A stretch of 64,000 bases of DNA, from NCBI GenBank assembly GCA_028714875.1, contig JAQTLN010000009.1, positions 62,001-126,000 on the forward strand, read 5' to 3'. Under the pieces are notes generated by a model. It saw only the letters and a program-made list of their open reading frames with translations, had not been told where the DNA came from and ran no database searches. Position numbers and translations under genes: made by a program. Shown piece after piece: positions 9,579 through 18,400 of this stretch. Source of the stretch: Gallionellaceae bacterium. Lineage in GTDB: Bacteria; Pseudomonadota; Gammaproteobacteria; Burkholderiales; Thiobacillaceae. The first letter of the stretch is position 1; each line of letters begins with the position of its first letter.

Positions 9579-11504
9579 ATGGGCGCGGGCACGCCACCCG
9601 CGCGGGCCGCGGGCGGTTTTCACCAAAGCCTGCGTTTTCGCATCCTGCTCCTCGCGATTCTGCCGATGCTGGCGGTGGTCGGCCTGTTCGCCACCCATTT
9701 CGCCCGGAACAGCATCACGGTCGCCGAACAGCAATTGCGACGGCAAGGCCAGGAAATGGCGCGCCATCTGGCGGAGGCGGTGGCCTTCGATCTGTTCTCC
9801 GGCAACCTGCCTTATGTGAAGCGCTTGCTGGATTTTGAACGCTCCGCGCGCCAGGCCGTCGCGGTCGGCATCGCCGAAGATGGGCAGTGGCTATTGGTCA
9901 GTGGCCAGGCCGACATGTTGCCCGCCCTGGTCGACCTGCCGGCGGCCAGCGCCTCGCCATCCGGCCAGCTTTTGTACTTCACGCACCCGGTCGGCCTGCC
10001 CGGTTCCACGGAACAAGACCCTTATCTCGAACTGAGCCGGCACGCCGACCGTCGCGCCGTCGTGGTCGCTGTGCTGAGCCGGGGGTTGGTGGAGGAGACC
10101 CGCGCGCGGGTATTGCGGGCCGCGCTGGTGATGGCCGGCCTGGCGCTGCTGCTGGCGTTGGTCCTGGCCTGGCGTCTGGCGCTGCGATTGAGTCGGCCGT
10201 TGCACGACATTACCCATACCGTGGCGCAATTGGCTGATGGCGGCCTGGCCGTGCGCGCGCCCCAGGTTTCATCGGGTGAGCTGGGGTTGTTGGAGCGTGG
10301 TGTCAACCGCATGGCGGAGGCGCTGCAAGAGAGCCAGCGCGACCTGGAACAGCGGGTGCTGAACGCGACCAGCGAGCTGCGGTCGCAGAAAGAGGCGGCG
10401 GAAGCCGCTGTGCTGGCCAAGTCGCGCTTTCTCGCCGCCGCCAGCCATGACCTGCGCCAGCCGCTGCACGCGCTGACCCTGTTGATCGCCGCCTTGCGTG
10501 AACGGACCCTGGATGGTGAGGCCAGGCGCCTGGTGGAGCACATCGACGATTCGGCCGGCGCGCTCGAGGGGCTGCTCAACGCGCTGCTTGATTTGTCGAA
10601 GCTCGATGCCGGCGTGGTGACGGCCCATATGGAATGCTTCCCGGCGCAACGCACTCTCGACAATCTGTCCCGCCAGTTCGCCCCGCTGGCACGGGCAAAA
10701 GGCCTGCGCTTGCGAATTCATCGCAGCGCCTACTGCCTGCAAACCGACCCGGTGTTGCTTGAGCGCATTCTCAACAACCTGGTCAGCAATGCCCTGCGCT
10801 ATACCGATCGCGGCGGGATATTGGTGGGATTGCGGCGCACCCTGAGTGGTGCGCGCTTCGAGGTGTGGGATAGCGGGCGCGGCATTCCGGCGGCGTTCCG
10901 CGAACGTATCTTCGAAGAGTACTTTCAGTTGGAAAACCCGGAACGCCACCGCGACAAGGGCCTCGGCCTCGGCCTGGCCATCGTCGCGCGATTGGCCCGC
11001 CTGTTGGGCAGCGGCGTGCTGGTGGCGTCGACACCAGGGCGCGGCTCCTGTTTCCGCTTTCAGGTGGCGTGCTGCCAGCCGCCGGAACAGCGCGCGGAGG
11101 TGGAGCCGACCGCCTTCACCCTGCCGCTGGCGGGCACCCTGGTGGCGTTCATCGACGATGACGAGCAGATACTGGAAGCGATGATGCAGGTGTTCGAGCA
11201 GTGGGGCGTGGAAATGGCGGCCGGCAGCGAGGTGGAGGAAGTGCGCGATGAACTGCGCGAACTCGGGCGCGCGCCCGATCTGATCCTGTCCGACTACCGA
11301 CTGCGCGGCGGGCGTACCGGCATCGACGCGGTCCGCCTGTTGCGCGAGGCGTTCGGGGAGGACATCCCCGCCGCCCTGATCACCGGCGACACCGCGCCGG
11401 AAACCATCCAGGCCATCGCCGCTTCCGGCTTGGCGCTACTACACAAACCGTTGAAACCGGCCAAGCTGCGCGCCTTGCTCTCGCACCTGCGCGCGGGCTT
11501 GTAG
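9579..11504 (+). CDS. Hybrid sensor histidine kinase with C-terminal receiver
   Basis: The 641-residue membrane kinase has a first membrane helix at about 20-40, a periplasmic sensor of about 135 residues without a recognised fold, and a second helix at about 180-202. HAMP, a coiled coil, a HisKA domain with His290 (AAASHDLRQPLH), and an HATPase domain (ending GLGLGLAIVARL) follow. A C-terminal receiver has its acceptor Asp in LILSDYRLRGG. It probably phosphorylates the LuxR-type regulator encoded just upstream. The input signal is unknown. Its TAG stop codon is the first triplet of a dispersed repeat. Confidence 0.9.
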   Translation: MGAGTPPARAAGGFHQSLRFRILLLAILPMLAVVGLFATHFARNSITVAEQQLRRQGQEMARHLAEAVAFDLFSGNLPYVKRLLDFERSARQAVAVGIAEDGQWLLVSGQADMLPALVDLPAASASPSGQLLYFTHPVGLPGSTEQDPYLELSRHADRRAVVVAVLSRGLVEETRARVLRAALVMAGLALLLALVLAWRLALRLSRPLHDITHTVAQLADGGLAVRAPQVSSGELGLLERGVNRMAEALQESQRDLEQRVLNATSELRSQKEAAEAAVLAKSRFLAAASHDLRQPLHALTLLIAALRERTLDGEARRLVEHIDDSAGALEGLLNALLDLSKLDAGVVTAHMECFPAQRTLDNLSRQFAPLARAKGLRLRIHRSAYCLQTDPVLLERILNNLVSNALRYTDRGGILVGLRRTLSGARFEVWDSGRGIPAAFRERIFEEYFQLENPERHRDKGLGLGLAIVARLARLLGSGVLVASTPGRGSCFRFQVACCQPPEQRAEVEPTAFTLPLAGTLVAFIDDDEQILEAMMQVFEQWGVEMAAGSEVEEVRDELRELGRAPDLILSDYRLRGGRTGIDAVRLLREAFGEDIPAALITGDTAPETIQAIAASGLALLHKPLKPAKLRALLSHLRAGL

Positions 11505-11579
11505 CGCCGGCTTCCAGCCGGCGTTTTTTAAAACTGCCGGCCCGTTACGGTAAAGACACCGGCTGGAAGCCGGCACTAC
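11502..11579 (+). repeat. Dispersed TAGCGCCGGC palindrome pair; first arm acts as terminator
   Basis: Two inverted GCCGGCT..AGCCGGC hairpins face each other around a short AT spacer. The first (11505-11523) is followed by six T residues, so it should work as an intrinsic terminator for the kinase gene. The kinase stop codon TAG (11502-11504) is part of the element. Related elements lie at 20551, 33501, 37812, 40858 and 54511. Confidence 0.8.
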
Positions 11580-11616
11580 ACGCGCTGCATCGGTACAGAT
11601 CGACGCCCGGCCCAGC

Positions 11617-12639
11617 TCAGAAGCGCGTGATCTTGTTCTCCTCGTTGGCCAGCACCTCGGAGCCGGAGCCCACCAGTAGGTGATCGGGCGCGTGGGCGAC
11701 GTGCTCGTCCTTGTCGGGGTAGGGCAAGCTGTGCAGAAAATGGCGCATGCAGTTGAGGCGCGCGCGTTTCTTGTCGTCGGACTTGATCACGATCCAGGGT
11801 GCGTCCGCCGTATCGGTGTGGAAGAACATCGCGTTCTTGGCTTCGGTGTAGTCATCCCACATATCCAGCGACTTGATGTCGATGGGCGACAGCTTCCAGT
11901 GTTTGAGCGGGTCGTCGCGGCGCGAGATGAAGCGGCGCAACTGTTCCTCGCGGCTGACCGAGAACCAGTACTTGTAGAACAGCACGCCACTGTTCACCAG
12001 CATGCGTTCCAGTTGCGGCGTCTGGCGCATGAATTCCAGGTAATCGTGCGGCGTGCAGAAACCCATCACCCGCTCGACGCCGGCGCGGTTGTACCAGGAG
12101 CGGTCGAAGAAGACCATTTCACCGGCGGTGGGCAGGTGCTGGACGTAACGTTGAAAGAACCACTGCCCACGCTCGCGATCCGAGGGCTTGTCCAGCGCCA
12201 CCACGCGGGCGCCGCGCGGGTTCAGATGCTCCATGTAGCGTTTGATGGTGCCGCCCTTGCCGGCGGCATCGCGGCCCTCGAACAGGATCACGACTTTCTG
12301 CCCAGTCTCGCGCACCCAGTTCTGCACTTTGAGCAGTTCGATCTGCAACTTCTCTTTCTGCGCTTCGTAATCGGCGCGGCGCATGCGGGTGCGGTACGGG
12401 TAACTTTCCGGCAGCGGCGCGTAATCGCTCTCCTCATTGCTGCCGTGCGGCGCATGCGCCACCGTCAGCGCCGCCGGCCCATGGCTGACCGCTTCGATTT
12501 CGGCGGCGGCGGCGGGGTTGGGGGCTGGCGCTTCGGTCAGCGTGGCGGTATCCGACGGCGAACTGACGGCTTGCGCGAGCGGTTTGCGGGCGCGGGTTCT
12601 GGACGCGGCGCGGGGCGTGGCGGGCTTGGGGTCCGTCAT
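11617..12639 (-). CDS. ppk2: Polyphosphate kinase 2
   Basis: PPK2 transfers phosphate between polyphosphate and nucleoside diphosphates (usually making GTP or ATP). The core (about residues 90-330) has the Walker A loop in FEGRDAAGKGGTIKRYMEHL, the DKPSDRERGQWFFQRYVQHLP lid region and the Walker B-like FFDRSWYNRAGVERVMGF. An Ala/Pro-rich N-terminal extension of about 85 residues is probably disordered. The start at 12639 has AGGAG 5-9 bases upstream. An in-frame extension to 12777 would overlap the divergent pseudouridine synthase start and is rejected. Single-domain length suggests class I. Confidence 0.93.
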   Translation of the reverse strand: MTDPKPATPRAASRTRARKPLAQAVSSPSDTATLTEAPAPNPAAAAEIEAVSHGPAALTVAHAPHGSNEESDYAPLPESYPYRTRMRRADYEAQKEKLQIELLKVQNWVRETGQKVVILFEGRDAAGKGGTIKRYMEHLNPRGARVVALDKPSDRERGQWFFQRYVQHLPTAGEMVFFDRSWYNRAGVERVMGFCTPHDYLEFMRQTPQLERMLVNSGVLFYKYWFSVSREEQLRRFISRRDDPLKHWKLSPIDIKSLDMWDDYTEAKNAMFFHTDTADAPWIVIKSDDKKRARLNCMRHFLHSLPYPDKDEHVAHAPDHLLVGSGSEVLANEENKITRF

Positions 12640-12771
12640 GACATTCTCCTGGGTCAAAAAGCCTGAAAGTATCCACCTCCGGTATGCGCCAGGTGATGGA
12701 TTGTTCTTATCCCCATGCCGGCAAATCCGTAGACTCGCGCTTCTCTCATTCGTCCCGTTTATGGCTACCTC

Positions 12772-13479
12772 ATGCAACTCTTACGAATTCTGCAATCCCA
12801 GGGCTTTGGCGCGCGTCGCGCCTGCCGCGAGTTGATCCAGTCGGGACGCATTCAGGTCAACGGCGTGGTGGTCGAAGACCCCGATTTCGAGTGCGCCACG
12901 GCGGACCTGACCCTGACACTGGATGGCCAGGACTGGCGCTACCGCGAGAAGGTCTACCTGGTGCTGCACAAACCGGCCGGTTTCGAATGTTCCCGTCAGG
13001 CGCAGCACCATCCCAGCGTATTCAGCCTGTTGCCCGAACCCCTCCTTCTACGTGGCGTGCAGCCCGTCGGGCGCCTGGATCAGGACAGCACCGGCCTGTT
13101 GCTGCTGTCCGACGACGGCGACTTCATCCACCGCTACACCTCGCCGAAAAAAGAAGTGGGCAAGCGGTATCGGGTGGTGTGCAAACATCCGGTCAGCGAT
13201 GAACAGATCGCCGCCCTGCTGTCCGGGGTGCAACTGCGCGACGAACCCGCGCCGCTGGCCGCGCGAGCCTGTACCCGGGTAAGCGAGAACGTGATCGACC
13301 TGGGCATCGCCGAAGGCAAATATCACCAAGTCAAACGCATGCTGGCCGCCGCCGGTAATCGCGTCGAGGCGCTCTGCCGCACACAGGTCGGCGGCTATGC
13401 GCTGCCCGCCAATCTGGCGCCGGGACAATGGCGTTACCTGGAAGAGGAAGAACTGGCGCGTCTGGCGGAATCGACGTAA
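12772..13479 (+). CDS. RsuA/RluB/E/F-family pseudouridine synthase
   Basis: The protein isomerises a uridine in rRNA (16S or 23S) to pseudouridine. An S4 RNA-binding domain fills residues 1-55 (LRILQSQGFGARRACRELIQSGRIQVNG). The catalytic domain carries the family motif with the nucleophilic Asp in PVGRLDQDSTGLLLL and later KYHQVKRMLAAAGNRVEAL. At 235 residues it matches RsuA-like enzymes. The exact target position cannot be assigned. A GC hairpin with a T tract follows its stop. Confidence 0.9.
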   Translation: MQLLRILQSQGFGARRACRELIQSGRIQVNGVVVEDPDFECATADLTLTLDGQDWRYREKVYLVLHKPAGFECSRQAQHHPSVFSLLPEPLLLRGVQPVGRLDQDSTGLLLLSDDGDFIHRYTSPKKEVGKRYRVVCKHPVSDEQIAALLSGVQLRDEPAPLAARACTRVSENVIDLGIAEGKYHQVKRMLAAAGNRVEALCRTQVGGYALPANLAPGQWRYLEEEELARLAEST

Positions 13480-13500
13480 CCCGCTGTACCATTCGCTTGA

Positions 13501-13524
13501 CCGGCCGCGCGCCGGATTTTTTTT
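13501..13524 (+). terminator. Intrinsic terminator after the pseudouridine synthase gene
   Basis: CCGGC and GCCGG arms around a 5-base loop are followed by ATTTTTTTT. It separates this gene from the thioredoxin gene 22 bases downstream. Confidence 0.75.
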
Positions 13525-13546
13525 GCCTACTTTGCAGGGGTTAGTC

Positions 13547-13915
13547 ATGGCCGTACTGGAGCTCAACGAGCAGAACTTCGAGGAAACCATCCTCAACAAC
13601 GATTTCGTCATCATCGACTTCTGGGCGCCCTGGTGCGGCCCCTGCCAGGGTTTCGCGCCGGTCTACGACCAAGCCTCGGATAAATACCCGAACATCACTT
13701 TCACCAAAGTGAATACTCAGGACGAGCAGGGGCTGGCCGGGCATTTCCAGATCCGTTCCATCCCCACCCTGATGATTTTCCGCGAGAAAGTCATCATCTA
13801 CTCGCAGCCCGGCGCCATGCAGGCCAGCCAGCTCGACGACCTGATCGCCCGCGCCAGCGAAGTGGACATGGCCCAGGTGCACGCCGAGATCGCCGCCGAG
13901 GGCGAGAAGGGTTGA
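13547..13915 (+). CDS. Thioredoxin-family protein
   Basis: A 122-residue cytoplasmic thioredoxin fold protein with the classical active site WCGPC at about 28-32 (DFWAPWCGPCQGFAPVY) and the cis-Pro loop RSIPTLMIF. It should reduce protein disulfides with NADPH supplied through a thioredoxin reductase. The start at 13547 gives MAVLELNEQNFEETI; an upstream in-frame extension would overlap the previous gene and cross its terminator. The C terminus is some 15 residues longer than E. coli TrxA. An FAD reductase lies 1.3 kb away, but pairing is not implied. Confidence 0.9.
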   Translation: MAVLELNEQNFEETILNNDFVIIDFWAPWCGPCQGFAPVYDQASDKYPNITFTKVNTQDEQGLAGHFQIRSIPTLMIFREKVIIYSQPGAMQASQLDDLIARASEVDMAQVHAEIAAEGEKG

Positions 13916-13918
13916 CGG

Positions 13919-13996
13919 CGTAGGGCGGAACGCGAAGCGGTTCCGCCGATCTCCTGACGGAGTTGTGTCGGATCGCCCTTCGGGCACCCGACCTAC
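13919..13996 (+). repeat. Two dispersed palindromes between convergent genes
   Basis: 13920-13947 is a copy of the 28-bp GTAGGGCGGAAC palindrome, starting 5 bases after the thioredoxin stop. 13966-13996, read on the minus strand, is a GTAGGTCGGG...CCGAC hairpin that contains the TAG stop of the methyltransferase gene (13993-13995). Both would fold as hairpins and may act as bidirectional terminators. Confidence 0.8.
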
Positions 13997-15138
13997 AGCG
14001 CGCCGCCGCGATCGCCCCGGCTGAATCCAGTCGGGGCGTTTTCAATTCCCCGCCCCAGGGCGATGGCCTTGAACGACTCGCCCATCTCCGAGGGCTGCAC
14101 CAGCTTCTGCAAGGCCGAGGCGGCGCGCAGGTAGTCCAGCGTTCCCGGCTGCATTTCTCCCAACAAATCGAGCAGTCCCGCGTTCAACAGGAAGTTGCCC
14201 TGGCTGGTATAGCCGAGCAGGTCGAGGCCGGCATCCCGGCCCGCCTTCGCTACCGCGCTGAAATCGACATGCGCGGTGATGTCCGCCAGGCCAGGCAGGT
14301 AAAACGGGTCGTCCAGGCTGTGATGGCGGTAGTGGACTTTCAGCGTGCCCATGTGACGTTGCGGGTGATAGAACTCGGAAGCCGGAAAACCGTAATCGAG
14401 GAATAGCAGCAGACCGTGCCGCAGCCGCTCGGCCAGGCTGGTGATCAGGGCGCTCGCCGCCGGGCAGGCTTCCGTCAGATAGCCACCCACCTCCGGCAAA
14501 GTCAGCGCCAACTCGCGCAGCGGCCCGGCGCCGAGTGGACGATCCTCCCAGGAAAATCCCGCGTCCCAGATCACGCCGCGCTCGAACACGCCCGCCGCCG
14601 TGCGATGCAGCAGATGCACCGGCAGAGCATCCAGCACCTCGTTACCCAGCACCACACCGCTTATTTCATCCGGCAGGGCGCTCAGCCAGCTCACCCGGTG
14701 CGACAGATGCGGCGCCTTTTCCCGCAGCAAGGCAGCCTGGCGCGCGCGCAGGTCGGGGCTCACCTCCAGGATCAGATAGCGCGCCGGCAGCCTGCCTAGG
14801 CTTTCCAGTTCCAGCAGCAGATCAAGCGCCAGGCGGCCGCTGCCGGCGCCCAGTTCAAGCAGGTCGCCGCCGGAGGATTCGAGCGCGCCAGCGACCTGCC
14901 GCGCCAGCGCGCGGCCGAACAGCGGGCTCATTTCCGGCGCGGTGACGAAATCGCCCGCCGCGCCCAGTTTGGCCGTGCCACCGGCGTAATAACCGAGTCC
15001 GGGCGCATAGAGCGCCAGTTCCATGTAACGCGCAAAGGGCAACCAGCCGCCGCCGGAGGCGATCTCGGCGCGGAGGTGTTCGACCAGGCGGCCACTGTGG
15101 GCGAGGGCTTCGGGAGCAGGTATGGGTAGTGAGGTCAT
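13993..15138 (-). CDS. SAM-dependent methyltransferase, MidA/NDUFAF7 (DUF185) family
   Basis: The 381-residue protein starts MTSLPIPAPEALAHS. The family's conserved segment FARYMELALYAPGLGYY..GDFVTAPEMSPLFG is at about 35-80, followed by the SAM-binding LLELGAGSGRLALDLL and VLGNEVLDALPVH. NDUFAF7 methylates an arginine of respiratory complex I in mitochondria; bacterial homologues are less studied. An in-frame ATG at 15165 adds 9 residues and cannot be excluded. A much longer upstream frame overlaps the divergent FAD reductase gene and is not real. Confidence 0.87.
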   Translation of the reverse strand: MTSLPIPAPEALAHSGRLVEHLRAEIASGGGWLPFARYMELALYAPGLGYYAGGTAKLGAAGDFVTAPEMSPLFGRALARQVAGALESSGGDLLELGAGSGRLALDLLLELESLGRLPARYLILEVSPDLRARQAALLREKAPHLSHRVSWLSALPDEISGVVLGNEVLDALPVHLLHRTAAGVFERGVIWDAGFSWEDRPLGAGPLRELALTLPEVGGYLTEACPAASALITSLAERLRHGLLLFLDYGFPASEFYHPQRHMGTLKVHYRHHSLDDPFYLPGLADITAHVDFSAVAKAGRDAGLDLLGYTSQGNFLLNAGLLDLLGEMQPGTLDYLRAASALQKLVQPSEMGESFKAIALGRGIENAPTGFSRGDRGGAL

Positions 15139-15189
15139 GGCGGCTGTGCTAGTTTTGTCGGCCATGATAACGGCAACTCGCACCCCCTC

Positions 15190-16110
15190 ATGATCGTCGC
15201 CATCCTCGGCGCCGGCCCCGCCGGCATGTCCTGCGCCAATGCCTGCCTGTCGTTCGGCTTGACGCCCGTGGTCATAGAACGCGGCGACCATCTCGGCGGC
15301 GCCCAGCGCGGCAACTTTCATCCCAATCTGTGGATGCTGGGTTTTCCCGGCGAAACCGGCGAGGAGATGACGTTGCGGCTGGCAACGCATTACCGTGAAT
15401 TGCCGGTCACCACGCACTATCGCGCGGAAGTCACCCAGGTGCGGCGCGGCGCCGACGGCTTCCTTCTCACCCTCACGGGCGGAGAGGGCGTTCGTACCCT
15501 GGAGGCGCGCGCCATTGTCCTCGCCACCGGCACGCGGCCGCGCGCCACACCCGAACTGGAGCAATTTGCCGCAACCTGTCCACGCGCCATCATCGGCCCG
15601 CTTTCCAGCACCATCCGCGACGACATCCGCGCCACCGATGTGCTGATTCTGGGTGGTGGCGACAATGCCCTCGACCATGCCCTGTTTCTCGCCGAGCGCG
15701 GCAATCGTGCCGTGGTGTGCGCGCGCGCCGCCTTATCCGCGCGGCGGCCGTTCATCGCGGCCTGCCAGGCGCGCGGCGAAATCGATTTGCGCACGCACTG
15801 CCTGCCGCCACGCCTGGCTTGCGGTGACGGCCACGTCATGGCGACCTGGGCAGAACAGGCGCGCGCCTTTGACTGGCTTCTGGTGATGTACGGCTATCTG
15901 CCTAATAGCGATGTGGCGCGCTTGTTCGACCCGGCAATTCGCCCGGCGCTGACCGGCGATGGCTATCTCCATGTGGACGCCTGGCAACGTTGCAGCGTGC
16001 CCGGCATCTACGCCGCCGGCGACGTCACCGATACACCGCAACCCTCGGTGCCGACGGCCATGGCCCAGGGCCTCACCGCCGCGCGCGCGGTGGAAAAGGA
16101 TCTGTGTTAG
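15190..16110 (+). CDS. NAD(P)/FAD-dependent oxidoreductase (thioredoxin reductase-like fold)
   Basis: A 306-residue two-dinucleotide-domain flavoprotein. The FAD loop GAGPAGMSCANA is at 7-18, the ATGTRPRA motif near 112, the NAD(P) loop ILGGGDNALDHA near 155, and the C-terminal FAD motif YAAGDVTDTPQPS near 276. The redox-active CxxC of true thioredoxin reductases is not seen. It is therefore better described as a ferredoxin-NADP reductase-like or general pyridine nucleotide oxidoreductase. The substrate is unknown. It is divergent from the methyltransferase gene. Confidence 0.82.
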   Translation: MIVAILGAGPAGMSCANACLSFGLTPVVIERGDHLGGAQRGNFHPNLWMLGFPGETGEEMTLRLATHYRELPVTTHYRAEVTQVRRGADGFLLTLTGGEGVRTLEARAIVLATGTRPRATPELEQFAATCPRAIIGPLSSTIRDDIRATDVLILGGGDNALDHALFLAERGNRAVVCARAALSARRPFIAACQARGEIDLRTHCLPPRLACGDGHVMATWAEQARAFDWLLVMYGYLPNSDVARLFDPAIRPALTGDGYLHVDAWQRCSVPGIYAAGDVTDTPQPSVPTAMAQGLTAARAVEKDLC

Positions 16111-16128
16111 CAGCCTGTCGGGCGTGGT

Positions 16129-16157
16129 GCGTCATAAAACCTTCACGCAACTGTCAT
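16129..16157 (+). promoter_or_regulatory. Pho box (three PhoB half-sites) upstream of phoB
   Basis: Three heptamers in perfect 11-base register are visible: GCGTCAT, CCTTCAC and CTGTCAT, at 16129, 16140 and 16151. The spacers are AAAA and GCAA. The known Pho box is CTGTCAT-like heptamers spaced by 4 AT-rich bases. The site ends 38 bases before the phoB ATG, fitting PhoB autoregulation under phosphate starvation. Confidence 0.75.
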
Positions 16158-16194
16158 AGCATGCCGCTCATCCTATCCATTAATTGAGGCGCGT

Positions 16195-16899
16195 ATGTCC
16201 GCCAGTATTCTCGTAGTCGAAGACGAACCCGGTATTCAGGAATTGCTCAAGTTCAATCTCGGGCATCACGGCCATGAGGTGACCGTGGCCGCGGATGCGG
16301 AAGCCGCGACCGCGAGCATGCGGGACAGCCTGCCCGACCTGATCCTGCTCGACTGGATGCTGCCGGGCGCCTCCGGCATCGAACTGGCCCGCCGTGTGCG
16401 CGGCGATCCACGCCTGAAAGACGTGCCCATCATCATGCTCACCGCGCGCGGCGATGAGCGCGACAAGATCCTGGGCCTGGAAACCGGGGCCGACGACTAC
16501 ATCACCAAGCCGTTTTCACCGCGCGAGTTGATGGCCCGCATCAAGGCCGTGCTGCGCCGCCGCGCGCCGCAGATGACCGAAGATTCCGTGGAAATCGGCG
16601 GCCTGAAACTCGATCCGCTGGCGCATCGCGTCTATGGCCACTTTGCCGGCATCGACAAACCGCTCGACCTCGGCCCCACCGAATTCCGTTTGCTGCACTT
16701 CCTGATGACGCACGCGGAGCGGGTCTATTCCCGCTCGCAACTGCTCGACCAGGTCTGGGGCGACCATGTTTTTGTCGAGGAGCGCACCGTCGATGTGCAC
16801 ATCCGCCGTCTGCGCTCGGCACTGGAACCCACCGAACACGACCGACTGATCCAGACCGTGCGCGGCGCCGGCTATCGTCTTTCCAGCAATCTGGGCTGA
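16195..16899 (+). CDS. phoB: Phosphate regulon response regulator PhoB
   Basis: A 234-residue OmpR-class regulator. The receiver has the acidic pair ED at 9-10, acceptor Asp53 (LILLDWMLPGASG) and Lys in DDYITKPFS. A winged-helix domain occupies about 130-230 (LGPTEFRLLHFLM, RSQLLDQVWGDHVFVEERTVDVHIRRLR). This is the typical PhoB sequence. A Pho box lies just upstream and phoR follows after a short gap. pst and phoU genes are not in the window. Confidence 0.95.
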   Translation: MSASILVVEDEPGIQELLKFNLGHHGHEVTVAADAEAATASMRDSLPDLILLDWMLPGASGIELARRVRGDPRLKDVPIIMLTARGDERDKILGLETGADDYITKPFSPRELMARIKAVLRRRAPQMTEDSVEIGGLKLDPLAHRVYGHFAGIDKPLDLGPTEFRLLHFLMTHAERVYSRSQLLDQVWGDHVFVEERTVDVHIRRLRSALEPTEHDRLIQTVRGAGYRLSSNLG

Positions 16900-16944
16900 T
16901 CCCTCAAGTTAGAATCGCGGGCGTTGCCCACCCTCCTAGCCCGT

Positions 16945-18246
16945 ATGTCCTTCTGGTTGCGCCCCCTGTTTTTCGTCCTGGCTATCGGCCTGTTGGCGCT
17001 GATCGCCACTGGAGGAAAAGGCGCGGGTAGCGGCTGGATGCTGTTTGCCGGCGGCCTGGTGATCTACCTGATCTACCACCTGCGCCAGCTCTCCCGGCTT
17101 TCCGCCTGGCTCGACAGCAACGACCGCCCGCCTTTGTCCGGCGATGGCGTCTGGGGCGATACCTTCTATCGATTGGAAAAGCTGCTGCGCGCGCGCCGGG
17201 GGCTTCAGCAGAAGACCGCCGCCGATCTCGAACAGATGCTGGAGGCGACCCGTTCGCTGCCGGACGGCGTGGTGATACTGGACCAGGAAAACCGCATCGT
17301 CTGGCTCAACGACGCCGCGCAACGGCTACTCGGCCTTTCCTCCAAGCGCGACCTTGGCCAGTTCGTGCTCTACCTGCTGCGCAACTCGCGCTTTGTCGAA
17401 TGGCTGATGTCGGAAGACCTGGCGCGCACCCTCACCCTGGAATCGCCCACCGCGCGGGAACACACTCTGTCGCTGCAGATCGTGCCGCTGCCGCGCCAGC
17501 AGAAAATGCTGGTGGCGCGCGACATCACCGAGCTGGCGCGGGTCGAGGCCATGCGTCGCGATTTCGTCGCCAATGTCTCGCACGAACTGCGCACCCCCAT
17601 CACCGTCATCCTCGGTTTTCTCGAAGCCTTCGAGGACATGCCCGACGCCCATCCGGGCGAGTTTCGCAAACACATTCCCCTGATGCGCGAACAGTCCGAC
17701 CGCATTCGTCGCCTGGTCGACGACCTCCTGGCCCTGGCGAAGCTGGAAAGCGAACCGGAAGCCCGCGACGAAACCGTGGACATGTCCGCGTTGGCCCGGC
17801 GCCTCGCCGACGAAGCGGAAACCCTGAGCCAGGGGCGGCACCGCATCAGCCTTGATCTGGGCTGCCAGGCCCGCCTCATCGGCAACAGCCAGGAGCTGTA
17901 CAGCGCGCTGGCCAACCTGGTGACCAACGCGGTGCGTTACACCCCGGCGGGCGGACAGATCAGCATCCGCTGGAACATGATGGAAAACGGTGGCGCGAGT
18001 TTTTCCGTGACGGATACCGGCGAAGGCATCGAAGCGCAGCACATCCCACGTTTGACCGAACGTTTCTACCGTGTCGATCGCGGCCGCTCGCGCGCCACCG
18101 GCGGTACCGGCCTCGGCCTGGCCATCGTCAAGCATGTGCTGCAACGGCACCAGGCCAGGCTGAAGGTCGACAGCACCGTGGGCAAGGGCAGCACCTTCAC
18201 CGCGCAATTCCCGATCGAGCGGGTGATACCGGAGACCGGCGCGTAG
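16945..18246 (+). CDS. phoR: Phosphate regulon sensor histidine kinase PhoR
   Basis: A 433-residue kinase with two close membrane helices (about 5-22 and 31-46) and almost no periplasmic domain, as in PhoR. A PAS domain (about 95-195) contains SLPDGVVILDQENRIVWLNDAA. HisKA has His213 in VSHELRTPIT, and HATPase ends GLGLAIVKHVLQRH. The ATG at 16945 is chosen; an in-frame TTG at 16924 would add 7 residues. It forms an operon with phoB. Its TAG stop (18244-18246) lies inside a dispersed repeat. Confidence 0.94.
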   Translation: MSFWLRPLFFVLAIGLLALIATGGKGAGSGWMLFAGGLVIYLIYHLRQLSRLSAWLDSNDRPPLSGDGVWGDTFYRLEKLLRARRGLQQKTAADLEQMLEATRSLPDGVVILDQENRIVWLNDAAQRLLGLSSKRDLGQFVLYLLRNSRFVEWLMSEDLARTLTLESPTAREHTLSLQIVPLPRQQKMLVARDITELARVEAMRRDFVANVSHELRTPITVILGFLEAFEDMPDAHPGEFRKHIPLMREQSDRIRRLVDDLLALAKLESEPEARDETVDMSALARRLADEAETLSQGRHRISLDLGCQARLIGNSQELYSALANLVTNAVRYTPAGGQISIRWNMMENGGASFSVTDTGEGIEAQHIPRLTERFYRVDRGRSRATGGTGLGLAIVKHVLQRHQARLKVDSTVGKGSTFTAQFPIERVIPETGA

Positions 18247-18270
18247 GGCGGAACGCGCAGCGGTTCCGCC
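18243..18270 (+). repeat. Dispersed 28-bp palindrome (GTAGGGCGGAAC family), copy at the phoR stop
   Basis: It differs by one base from the copies at 1774 and 13920, and supplies the phoR stop codon. It is followed by a tandem repeat array. Confidence 0.85.
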
Positions 18271-18278
18271 GGAAGGTG

Positions 18279-18400
18279 GATCGCCAGTTCGAGCGTGCCA
18301 CCTTCCGGCGGATCGCCAGATCGAGCGTGCCACCTTCCGGCAGAGCGCCAGATCGAGCGTGCCACCTTCCGGCGGATCGCCCTGCGGGCATCCGCCCTAC
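18279..18400. repeat. 32-bp tandem repeat, three units, plus terminal palindrome
   Basis: Units start at 18279, 18311 and 18343, each 32 bases, sharing the core GATCGAGCGTGCCACCTTCC with two or three substitutions. The array sits between the convergent phoR and HIT genes. 18375-18400, read on the minus strand, is a GTAGGGCGGATG palindrome arm and carries the HIT stop codon (18397-18399). Units are contiguous without spacers, so this is not a CRISPR. Confidence 0.85.

Noticed and set aside
15139-15678. Long N-terminal extension of the MidA-like methyltransferase
   Set aside because: It overlaps the divergent FAD reductase gene, which has strong motifs from its own start.
18279-18374. CRISPR array between phoR and HIT
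   Set aside because: The 32-base units are contiguous without spacers, and no cas genes are in the window.
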